Below, in pieces: positions 23,160-32,882 of a stretch of 64,000 nucleotides of DNA. Numbering within the stretch: the stretch's first letter is position 1; each line of letters opens with the position of its first letter. Under the pieces are notes generated by a model, which searched no databases, had not been told where the DNA came from, and saw only the letters and a program-made list of their open reading frames with translations. This DNA is from Sweltsa coloradensis (taxonomy: Eukaryota; Arthropoda; Insecta; Plecoptera; Chloroperlidae): the NCBI GenBank assembly GCA_024449915.1, contig JAMZAV010001455.1:186001-250000 (forward strand), in the 5' to 3' direction. The translations under genes and the position numbers were made by a program.

Positions 23160-24045
23160 GACCGAACCCCTCAACTTCTAAAGCCAGGGTCCCACGGCGT
23201 GTTGCTCGACGAGCCTGGGTCGGAACGGGGTGGCTTGACAAGCCGCAGGTATACGGGTTCAGAAATAAACTGAGCGGTCCCACGGCGTGTTGCTCGACGA
23301 GCCTCGAGCCTGAACAAGCCTGCCCAAACCTGGCTTGTAGGCTCGAAACTCCCACCCTGGATCTTCCGCCATTTGCTATTATTTTAAAAAAAATGAACAG
23401 TCAACAAGAACGCATCCCATTCGCATCAAATACGTTGGTGGATATTCGTTAATCAGTGGTGGATATTGTCCTTCAAAAAAAGCAGAAGTTACCAAAGGTT
23501 TTTCATCGCTTGTAATTTGTCATTTAACTCATTTCCCATTTAGTTATTTAATTTATTTTGTATGTATTACACTATTTAGTTCTTGAACGGATTTAAAAAG
23601 GTCGACATTAAATGTTGCATAGTAAAACAGTGAAGAACAAAACAAAATCTCGCCTTTTCATTCATACGAGTGGCGAGCCAGTGGGTCTTCGTGGGACCGC
23701 TTCAACGAGCATGTACGAGCCGGACTACCTGACCTGACCATTTTTTATTACCCCTTGCGCGTTCTCTTTGTCTCGAGCAAAATTTACCGACAACTGACGG
23801 GAAGCTCAAGCCACTTCGCGCAAGCCCGAGCCGACCCGGTCCCACGGCGTGTGGCGCGACGACCCTCGCGCCGTGCTCGTCAAGCAACGCGCCGTGGAAC
23901 CCCTGCTTAACAGACGCCGACGATCGGCACCTGAGTGGTGTAGAGAACGGGGAATATGTGAGATGCTTCGAGCACCCCATCGACCCCGACGCAACGGACA
24001 GAACTGTCGCCCTCTCGGGAGGGACTATCTAACCCTCTCATTCCC
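23160..24045. repeat. Foldback pieces with GGTCCCACGGCG ends
   Basis: GGTCCCACGGCGTGTTGCTC or close variants occur in direct orientation near 23191, 23276 and 23839. An inverted form (GCAACGCGCCGTGGAACC) lies near 23885. ACGAGC pieces recur between them. The 23.84-kb pair makes a GC-rich hairpin. Open frames here are long only because of GC content. Confidence 0.5.
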
Positions 24046-24059
24046 GAATTAATTTTGCC

Positions 24060-24480
24060 TAATTAGGTAGTTGTAATAATTCAATTTAAAAAATCATTTT
24101 TTTCCTAAGAATTTGGGATTTTGAATAAAATCTTTATTTTGAGTTTGAATTTAAATTTTAAGTACATTTCTAAAACAAGATTTTTTCTGATTTTTTTTTG
24201 CATATTTTAGATTTATGTGTATCTCAAATAACACCAGTACTGGAGATTTTTATTTTTTCGGGAAAAAACAAAAATTTTCTGTTTTAAGCCTTTTTAGCAC
24301 CTGTGTATTTTCAATCTTTTAAAAAGGCACTATTCGCCCCATTGAATTGGGAATAAAATCGAGAAAAGAAAAAATATTTTATTTACCAAAAAATAAAAAA
24401 TAGGGGTTAAACTCAAAAATTAAAATTTTCCCTAAATTTTTTTTGAACTTGCCGTTGCCATATTGCTACATTGGAACGAA
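24060..24480 (-). repeat. Repeat R1, minus strand
   Basis: Reverse-complement similarity to the 27.5-kb copy includes TGCAAAAAAAAATCAGAAAA, TTGTTTTAGAAATGTAC and AGTGCCTTTTTAAAAGATTG. Confidence 0.5.
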
Positions 24481-24717
24481 AGGGCTAAGGCGTCCGGGAG
24501 ACGCCACATGTAACTCAACTTCATTCTTTTTTTAAATAAAACAAAAAAACAAAAGAAAAGAAAAGAGCATTTTGAGAGCAAAACACAGATTGTTAAAACT
24601 ACCCGAAACGCCCGTGCCGAGGAACGAACTAGCAAACGAAGTAAGGTAATAAAAGAAACAAAATTTCTATCTTATTAATAAACCGATTAAATAATAAAAA
24701 TAAAAATTACCGAATTT

Positions 24718-24800
24718 TCAATAACAAGACACCTACCTGGAATGTAGGAGACCCGTGGTTCGAATCCCTGTTGAGGCAGACTTTTTTAATTTCTGAATAA
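24718..24800 (+). repeat. tRNA-like module, 3' half
   Basis: TGGAATGTAGGAGACCCGTG, then B box GGTTCGAATCCC and GGCAGACTTTTTTAATTTCT. It matches the tRNA-hairpin family at 11.5 and 29.0 kb, without the 5' part. Confidence 0.5.
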
Positions 24801-26100
24801 TTGAATTAAATAATAAAACGAAAACTGCTGCACCGCGAAAACAAAGTAAAACCAAACAATGGGTCGGAACCACCACTGTTGCAGACACGTCCTCTCGTAC
24901 CAATGGTCTGAACACAACTCTGTAACAGAGAGAAGCTAACTTGGCCCCAGCGAAAGGCAGGTGGACATTCTAGAAACGAAGGATCTCTAAAAACTTAAAA
25001 TATACTAAACATAAGGACTGAGCCCACCTGCTGAGTTAACTCACCCCTGGCCGAATATCATGCTAACATACACTCGTAAAAGTCAACAATACGGCTAGAT
25101 GTGGGGCGACGCAAGTTATTGCCAAAGCTTCCTGGCCAGAAATAATTAATACCTTTTTAGAGCCGACGCTCGCAGATGTCCGTATTTAAACAGACGATTC
25201 CTATGCACACTACTTTTTGTCACTCTCGACCACGAGAAACTAGAACTAGATTATGTCTTTACCTAATACTCACACTAAAAAAACTCTTTCAGGCACAGTG
25301 GTTTCGATGTTGACCACCAACTAGCTGATTTTGTTACTTTAATGCATGGTGGTTAGCATCAATAATTACCTTTCTACATAAAATACAGACTTCCCTTGAT
25401 ACAACAGTTTTTTACCCAAACGTGTGAAGTGCCTGACAGAGATTTTTATGGACAATACAAAATAGCAAAGTGTAAAAAGTGATACAAACGGGCAGTTTTT
25501 TTTAAATGTCCTGGAACTTTTGTTAATTCATAACTGAGATATAATTGAGATAAAATTATTTTTGAAAAGTTTGACTCCAAAAATTACAATTGAGATAAAA
25601 TTGAAAAAAAAGGAAAGAAAAAAATATTTTTGAAAAGTTTGACTCCAAAAATAACAATTAATTGTCTTGCCGGAAAGAGATAACGGAATAAAAATCGATA
25701 TCAAACACTTATATCACTATAAGCCATAAAAACATTGAGGGCAATAAAAAAAACGCGTATTTGACGACTCTTACTAAAACCCATGAAGAGTGTTATACGC
25801 TTCTTAACAGATGGAAAGAAAAAACACCTAAATAAATAAAAATAAATGCCCATAACTACAGCTATACTCTGGTCAAGTTAGGCAACGTCCCCAACGTACA
25901 CTCTGAGAACGATACCTAGTAGTCTACGGCTAAGTAAAAAAACAAAAACACTTCCATTAATTGGGAAGTTTGATTGATTAATTGATTTAGATCTGTATTT
26001 CAAGGCGGGATTAAGGCTAGTGAAACCTTTTCTTCCATCCAACCTTCAGGGAGTTGCATTACATTTTGTATGTTGTTGATAATATCAATAGTAACTATAC
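24801..26100. other. Unassigned stretch
   Basis: No convincing exon. A few lines near 24860-24960 look superficially rRNA-like but fail closer reading. A short piece near 25140-25190 resembles 1740-1800. Confidence 0.3.
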
Positions 26101-26102
26101 TT

Positions 26103-26210
26103 TCTCGATTTGGTTAGTCGGGAAACACTCCCGTAGGTGTAATTGTTATTATTTACTACAATTCAGAAATTAAAGCGGACTTTTTTAATTTCTGAATTGT
26201 AGTAATTCAT
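26103..26210. repeat. Solo hairpin of the tRNA-bearing family, tRNA deleted
   Basis: It reads CTCGATTTGGTTAGTCGGGA, AACACTCCCGTAGGTGTAAT, then TTCAGAAATTAAA directly joined to its inverse TTTAATTTCTGAATTGTAG. The outer part matches inversely to 29200-29260. Confidence 0.55.
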
Positions 26211-26245
26211 AATAACTATACTATTACTACTAATATTAATAATAT

Positions 26246-27140
26246 GAAGAGAAATTATAACATTGACGGGATGTTTCGTCGCGTCGTGGTGGTGAATAAC
26301 TTATATTATCTTGATTTCCCGACGTAGCGTCCTCACTGTGGAAGACATTTCAAGGGATTGCTGGTCTTTCGTTTGTTTGCCTCTGATGCAAACGTTCACT
26401 TCTTCTTGGAACTGCCAGATGCCAGGATGGCAAAGGACCCAGTACATCTAGCCGGAAGTGGAGGCTATAAAATCCCTTGCAAGTGTGGCTGTAGCTATGT
26501 AGGCCAGACTTTAAGGACAGTGGCAACAAGGGTAAAAGAACATAAAAACCATTGTAACAAGGGTCACGTCGAGTTGTCTGCAATTGCTAAGCATGCCATA
26601 GACAATATGGCTGACTCAAGGCACGAGATTCTTTTTGATGAAACGAAAATAATTTGCCAAGAAGCTGCGTTATGGCCTAGACTCATAAGGGAGTCAATTG
26701 AAATTTCGAAAAACACCTAACAATATGAATGGAGATGTAGGTGGCTACAAACTTAGTGATTCGTGGATTCCTGCCATTAATTTAATTAATCACCTCTCAG
26801 CAGGAGAAAATGTGATCAAACCAAGAACTACCACCAGATCAACAACAGCATCAACAGCATCTTCATCCACAAGACCAACCTACACCACTACCACCACCTC
26901 CACAACCACCTCAACCACCACCACCACAACAACAACAACAACAACTAGAGCCGTCCACCGCCATCCTGGCAGTTCCAAGAAGAAGTGAACGTTTGCAACA
27001 GAGGCAAACAAACGAAAGACCAGCAATCCCTTGAAAATGTCTTCCACAGTGAGGACGCTACGTCGGGAAATCAAGAATAATGTAAGTTATTCACCACCAC
27101 GACGCGACGAAACATCCCGTCAATGTTATAATTTCTCTTC
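26246..27140 (+). mobile_element. Penelope-like element fragment between inverted repeats
   Basis: About 185 bp at 26246-26430 is nearly identical, inverted, to 26961-27140 (GGGATGTTTCGTCGCGTCGT; GACGTAGCGTCCTCACTGTG). Between them lies only the GIY-YIG coding end. Penelope-like elements are known for such terminal repeats in direct or inverted arrangement, but the reverse transcriptase expected upstream is absent. Confidence 0.7.
26430..26988 (+). pseudogene. GIY-YIG endonuclease end of a Penelope-like ORF, frameshifted
   Basis: The translated stretch contains GGYKIPCKCGCSYVGQT, the two halves of the GIY-YIG motif with a Cys-rich spacer. RVKEHKNHC follows, with the conserved Arg and a Glu-His pair, then SAIAKHAIDN and LIRESIEI. 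This order is typical of the C-terminal endonuclease of Penelope-like retroelements, which nicks DNA for target-primed reverse transcription. Near 26705 the frame shifts by one base, and the expected continuation NNMNGDVGGYKLSDSWIP is in the next frame. It then runs into a Thr-rich (ACC/AAC)n stretch before a stop inside the right inverted repeat. The reverse transcriptase domain is missing, so this is a relic or a solo piece. Confidence 0.75.
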
Positions 27141-27535
27141 AATTATATCGGGTCGCGAAAGCATAACTTGTGAATTAAAAATATTGATTATAATGAATGT
27201 TTAATGAAAATTGTAGATAAGTAGAACATAAAGTACTTGGCCAGATTAAAATTACAGATCATTGAAAACATAAACATTTGAAATTATGATAAACAATTTT
27301 TAAAGCTAGCCTTTCATTCGCGCATTCATCCATCTCTTTCATACAGTTTCCTTACAGTTACAAAGAAGGCGTCCTCGTAAAATAAATAGTGTAACACAGG
27401 TTACCGAGCATATTTATATGTAACGTATTAAATATTTTTGGGTTGCTTTGATATTATTTATTGTAACGTATTAACATTGTTTGGGTTGTTTTGCTGTGAA
27501 CGTTTACTAAATAACTCTAAAAAAAAACGCCTCCG
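27141..27535. other. Unassigned AT-rich stretch
   Basis: No supported feature. Confidence 0.3.
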
Positions 27536-28030
27536 TTTAACTCATTCAGTGGAATCGTCCACTGTAATGGACACCAACTTTCAAAATTTATATCAGGGTA
27601 AAAATAGTTTTTTCAATTTGACCCCGATTCTTTTAATTTTTTTTCCGTGCATTAAAAATAGACACATTTTTGTCTCATCCCGATTGAACAAAAAGTGCCC
27701 TTTTTTAGAGCAAATTGAAATAACACTTCTGCAAAAATGGCTAAAAATGAGAAAAATTTGGTTTGTCCTTAAAAAGTAATTTATTTGTAGTATTTCTACT
27801 ATTTGACTTACAAAAAATGTAAAAAGTGCAAAAAAATTCTGAAAAAAATCATGTTTTAGGAATGTACATCATATTTGCATATATACCTGAAATTAAACTT
27901 TAATTAAAAATCCAAAAATTCCAAAAATTCCTTAAAAATCACGAAAAAAATATTTTAAAAACACTAAAAATCTTAGAAAAAAATTAGCATTTTGAAAGTA
28001 TTGCTTAAAATAACTTAATGTTGGTCAATT
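27536..28030 (+). repeat. Repeat R1, longest copy
   Basis: It begins near a palindrome-like GTGGAATCGTCCACTGTAAT and contains TTTTTCAATTTGACCCC and TGCAAAAAAATTCTGAAAAA, shared with the copies at 18.8 and 24.1 kb. The class is unknown. Confidence 0.5.
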
Positions 28031-28469
28031 TATTTCTCCACTGAATGGGAAAGTAAACTAAATAAAATCAGTAAAGTTCCCATCAGGTCAGATCACTCTG
28101 CTAGTTCAGGATGGTACGTTCATTTTGGTTAGCGATCATTTAGGTTCTGGCTTGGGAGAAATGCGATTTGAAGCCACTTCATCATTATAAAAAGTATATA
28201 TTTATTGTGAGTATTTACATAAGTATGATTACAGAGTACCAACTGAAATACCTGAGCCTTCAGCTCCCTACTTTCAACCTTAACATAATTTTTTGTGGAT
28301 CCTAAAGATTAAGAATATAAATAATTACATATGAAAAACAAGGGAAAAATTAATAACAAAAAACCCTCTTCTTTGGGTGATTTCAAAAACAAATCAATTT
28401 ACATTATTAATTATCTAAATAGAAAAGGTTTGAGTTTAAAGTTCATATAAACACATTCGTTCAACTGAC
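28031..28469. other. Unassigned stretch
   Basis: It may contain further decayed LINE sequence on the minus strand, but no motif is readable. Confidence 0.3.
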
Positions 28470-29012
28470 ATGTAAAAGTAAACATAAGTAATCATACTGA
28501 AGATTAAAGCAATATATGCTTAGTGCGTTTGTGCCGATAGCGTTTGTAAGGCAGTGAAATAATAGAATAATTGCCTATTTGATTAATGAGGTCGTTGAGG
28601 TATTTGTTCACATTTTGAATAAAACACTGTCTGCGAACCTGTTTGCGATGGTCTCATGGGTGTGCCATTTAGCCAAATACTTGTTGATAACACAGCGTCG
28701 ACTATTCTTTTATTTTCCGTCCCGTTATTTGATTAATAGATTGCCACACTTCTTTTATACCGTTACTGTTGCTTATGGAATCAGGAATATATCTTTGTTT
28801 TGCAGGTAATATCTGCTTGTTTACATAGTTTATGAAAGCTAAATATTATTTTCTATAAGTTTCCTACGATGGGTGCAACCCACTACAATCTTTCCAACGT
28901 CTAAAAAGACGGTCTCTTTGTCTAGTCAACTGAATCAAGTTGTCTGTAATCCATTGCCGCTGTTCTCTCTTCTTTTTAATTTGTTTTGTAAACCGTGACT
29001 TATAACATTATT

Positions 29013-29275
29013 AACTACAATTCAGAAATTAAAAAAGTCCGCCCCAACCGGGAATCAAACCACGGATCTCCCGCATTCCAGACAGGCGTCTTAACCACTA
29101 GACCATCAGGACGGGTACATTTTAAGCTCTGAATTGTAGTTGCATTATACATCTAAATGGTTCGATTCCCGGTTCGGGCGGACTTTTTTAATTTCTGAAT
29201 AATAGTAAATAATAACAATTACACCTACGGGAGTGTTTCCCGACTAACCAAATCGAGGGGAAAAAAATATTATAA
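29013..29275. repeat. tRNA-like modules in hairpin, inserted in the LINE
   Basis: A minus-strand tRNA-like unit at about 29040-29116 has A box TGGTCTAGTGG and B box GGTTTGATTCC. It lies in arms ACTACAATTCAGAAATTAAA and AGCTCTGAATTGTAGT. A second partial unit (GGTTCGATTCCCGG) and arm TTTTTTAATTTCTGAATA follow, then ACACCTACGGGAGTGTTTCC and CGACTAACCAAATCGAG. The LINE reading resumes on both sides. Confidence 0.6.
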
Positions 29276-29641
29276 CATGTTTCAAATTCTTCGCACAACG
29301 CATCATAAAGTACTGAACAATCATCATTTTCTAACAGGCGATTCCAATTAACAGATTTTTAATTGAAAGATGTTCTCTCTCATTCAGACCCGTTTTAATT
29401 TACTTTATGTCCATCACACTTCCAATATTAAATCCTACCGACACAAGTATCATGTAGTGATCTGATACTTTAGTTGTGAAAACCGCCGATTTAATATCAA
29501 GCGTAGGTGTTTCTTATCTATGATGGTCAATACAACAACTAGCCAGATTATCTAAACAAAACACTTCCCTAGTAGGTCGGTTAATTCATCTCAAAAAGCC
29601 ATTTTGCTGCAAGCAAATTTCATAACTTTGCACAGTCTTAT

Positions 29642-30421
29642 TGGATGAGCGAAGCGAAGATTCCATTCTACACTGGGGAAAAAAATCCGGAATGTTTTTC
29701 CCCCCCTTTTTTTTGTATTTTTGTGTGTTTGTCCACACTATTCCGGCTAAAGCGATACTCCAATTGCGATGAAATTTTGTGGAGACCTTCGAAATCTCTG
29801 AACTTAAAACTGCCACGTTTTTGCGCGTAACCGAAAAATTATTTGTCATGAAAATTGCAATTTTTCAATTTTTTTCGTTTTTTTTTTAAATTTCTTCGAC
29901 TTATAACACCTACATGCTTCTTACGATTGTAATGATTTTTTCACAAAATCTTAATTTTATGAATTAATATATTCCTGTGAAATTTGAGCGCAATCGACAA
30001 ATTACCTTTTTATGAAAATCGCAATTTTACGATTTTTTAAAAATTTTTAAAACATTCATCGACTCATAATACCTATTATGCTTTATCCGATTGTAATGAT
30101 TTTTTCACAGAACCTTAATTTAATGAATTAATACATTAGTGAGAAATTTGAGCGCAATCGGAAAATAATTTCTTATGAAAATCGCAATTTTACGCATTTT
30201 TCGTTAAAAAAAGATTTCTTTGACTTCGACATCTACATACCTAATTCGATTGTAATGATATTTTCACAGAACTTCAATTGAATGAATTTATATATTTGTG
30301 CAAAATTTGAGCGCAATCGAAAAATAATTTCTCATGAAAATCGCAATTTTACACTTTTTCGTTTTAAAAAACACGCTCATCCAACAACGCGCCTGAAAAA
30401 GCCTTTGAGAAGCTTCCAAGT
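29642..30421 (+). mobile_element. HLE-A2, inserted in the LINE endonuclease region
   Basis: It starts TGGATGAGCGAAGCGAAGAT and contains CACTGGGGAAAAAAATCCGG and GCTAAAGCGATACTCCAATT. Near the end are CGCTCATCCAACAACGCGCC and a terminus CTTCCAAGT. Three interior modules each carry ATGAAAATCGCAATTTTACG. Removing it restores the LINE reading frame across the junction. Confidence 0.8.
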
Positions 30422-30479
30422 TACAACAATCAAGAATTTATGCTTACATCTCCTATTATCCAACTATTTTCATTTAGGT

Positions 30480-31128
30480 TGGTAGCGTAGCGAGCGAAGC
30501 GAAGATTTCATTTCACTACACTGGAGAACAAAATTCGGAATGTTTTTTTTTCTTTCTTTCTTTTTCTTTTTCTTTCTTTGTTCGTATTTTCGTGTGTTTG
30601 TCCACTCGATTCCAGCTAAACCGATACTCCAATTGCGATGAAATTTTATGGAGGCCTTTGAAATCTCTGAACTTAGAACAGCCACAGCCACGTTTTTTAG
30701 TGCAATCGAAAAATTATATCTCATTAAAAAGCAATTTTACGATTAAAAAAAAATATATTCGATTTATAACACCTACATGCTTAATCCGATTGTAATAATT
30801 TTTTCACAGAACCTTAATTTTATGAATTAATATATTGGTGTGAAATTTGAGCGCATTCGAAATTTTTTATTTTTATAAAAATCGCAATTTTACACATTTT
30901 TCGTTTAAAAAATAATTCTTCGACTTATAACATCTACATGCTTTATCCGATTGTAAGGATATTTTCACAGAACCTCAATTATGATGAATTTATATATTTG
31001 TGTAAAATTTAAGCGCAATCAAAAAATTATTGTTACTCATTAAAATCGCAATTTTACACATTTTTCGTTTAAAAAACATACGCTTATCCAACAACGCGCC
31101 TGAAAAAGCGTTTGCGAAGCTTCTTAGT
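30480..31128 (+). mobile_element. HLE-A2, second insertion in the same LINE
   Basis: It starts TGGTAGCGTAGCGAGCGAAG and ends with CGCTTATCCAACAACGCGCC, hairpin AACGCG...AGCGTT and CTTCTTAGT. Removing it lets the LINE endonuclease read LQNVLNLNENSWIIGDV without a break. Confidence 0.8.
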
Positions 31129-32183
31129 TTAAAACATTTTGTAACTCTAATATAAATTCATTTTCATCATTGTCTGGCGGTCTGTAAATGCAAAGCAAAT
31201 TAAATTGTGTTTCCTTAATTCGTACCAATGTTTCGTAACAGATCTAATATTTATGTGACCTCCACTAAGCCCATTTTCCAGGGTTGACCAAATCAACAAG
31301 GTTGTCTATTTGATACATTATATCAGCGGAAGGTCAATGTCAGATAAGTCCATGAACTACAGAACGAAACTAAAGTTATTCGGATAACTTATCTAGATCC
31401 CTCTGTGAGTTAAACAATTGCCTGGCGCATATCTTCCTCACGTCTAACGAAAATTTTCGTGCGATTAAACCAAACAAACTTAAAACCGTTTTCTTTTGTT
31501 TTTAGTTTAGTCTCCCACAGTAAGTTCCAAAAGAAGGGAGCAAGATTTTTACGTAAAACGTATGTTCCTTTCTGTAGGACAATTATCAGACAACACCTGT
31601 CGATTGGTTATTACCTGATGGCGAGCGGCAAAGAATTGATCCCTCTTTTTTCGCGAAAGAAATTGAACAATTATTTTCTTCGGATAATCCGTATGGCGAG
31701 ATGACAAGCAGTGAACTGCCTCAATCTCCTCCTTTGTAAGTTCAACCTTGAATTCCTGAGCAATTTTTAACGCGACACTTTCAATGTTTTCGTTTACACG
31801 TTCATCAATGTTATTATCTCCAAGTTTTTGTTTCTATACTATACTAATAATTCCTGTTTGTTTTGTCATTTAATTCATCAATAATCTACGATTTTGCTTT
31901 TTGCTTTTTGGACAAAACTTTAATCGCATGCTCACTGTTTTTATACAGTGCAATATACACTCGTACTTTTCTTTTGATTCAGCAATCTCGTCTTTTATGG
32001 ATCGAATGTCCGACATTACCATACCCAATTTTTGCACAATGTCATTTGTTTGCTGGATCATAACGCCTTGCTGGTTACTCCCGAAATTAAACTTGCCTGG
32101 ATCCGCCAGAGCTGGACTCCATGGTTTATTCTCTCTGCATGCAATACAACGCCATTCCTTCTTCTTTATCTCCGACTTTGTAG

Positions 32184-32412
32184 AGCTATGGCGCGTTAAG
32201 CCAGAGGATCTGGGTTCGATCCCCAGTCGGGGCATACTTTTATGACAATTGCTATCATTCACTAACAACAACAACAACAACAAATAATAACAATAATAAT
32301 AATAATAAAAATAATAAATAATAATAAATAATAATAAATATAAATTATTATAATATTATATTATATATTATTATTATAAAATAATAAAATAATAAAAATA
32401 ATAATAATAATC
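32184..32412 (+). mobile_element. tRNA-headed SINE-like unit (SINE-D) with (AAC)n/(AAT)n tail
   Basis: It reads GAGCTATGGCGCGTTAAGCC, AGAGGATCTGGGTTCGATCC, CCAGTCGGGGCA, then a short body and (AAC)n passing into (AAT)n. The B box is perfect. It lies directly against the 5' end of the LINE relic. Confidence 0.5.
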
Positions 32413-32882
32413 TCATCCATGAATGTGAAACGCAAAAATCACAAACATATCACATAGATAACAATACATAAATGTAATACAAAAATGATGTGAATGTGCG
32501 ATGGTGTGAATGTGTGTGTGAATGTGGAAATGAATGGGTGTGAGTCATTTATTTATGCGTATTGAATATAAAACTTAACTTGAGGAAATAAGAAGAAAAC
32601 GCGGAAATAAATACAAAAAGAAATAAATACAGCCAGACAATAATATTTGTTTAGCAACCAAATCACAAACAACAAGATGGTTAAAAAAAATTGGATATTG
32701 CAATCAGGAAGAAATCAAACTATCTTAAAATTATATTTTATTATGTTATGCCTGTGTTCACCAAAAAAGGTTTTTCTAAATATGCATAAAACAGTATTTA
32801 TAGAGCACGAATATTATTCAAAAAAGACTTCTAATAAGATCAATTTCTTTTGCGTACTCCCACTACTCCTGCTATTATGACC
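32413..32882. other. Unassigned AT-rich stretch
   Basis: Contains (GAATGTGT)-like runs near 32490-32530. No gene is seen. Confidence 0.3.

Larger units (their letters stand above)
28470..32183 (-). pseudogene. Degraded LINE (ORF1 plus start of ORF2), split by three insertions
   Basis: Read on the minus strand from 32183 down, ORF1 appears as EWRCIAC (zinc-finger-like) and IVQKLGMVMSDIRSIKDEI (coiled coil). YPKKIIVQFLSRKKRDQF, LLWETKLKTKENGFKFVW and KIFVRREED follow, across several frameshifts. ORF2 starts with endonuclease motifs: CIYRPPDNDENEF near 31150, SWIIGDVSIN (the GDFN-type motif) at 30422-30479, and NGFLR and INRPTR near 29590. ENDDCSVLYDALCEEFET, LIQLTRQRDRLFRRWK (28.9 kb) and VWQSINQITGRK (28.7 kb) come before reverse transcriptase would begin. 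LINE pieces are 31129-32183, 30422-30479, 29276-29641 and 28470-29012. The gaps are two HLE-A2 copies and a tRNA hairpin. The order of domains fits a CR1/Jockey-type LINE. It is not intact. Confidence 0.75.

Noticed and set aside
23008..24052. GC-rich frames of 60-115 residues
   Set aside because: They overlap on both strands and coincide with foldback ends. No protein family is recognisable.
24840..24970. Possible rRNA fragment
   Set aside because: A few words such as CGTCCTCTCGTACC recall large-subunit rRNA, but the order and neighbouring sequence do not match.
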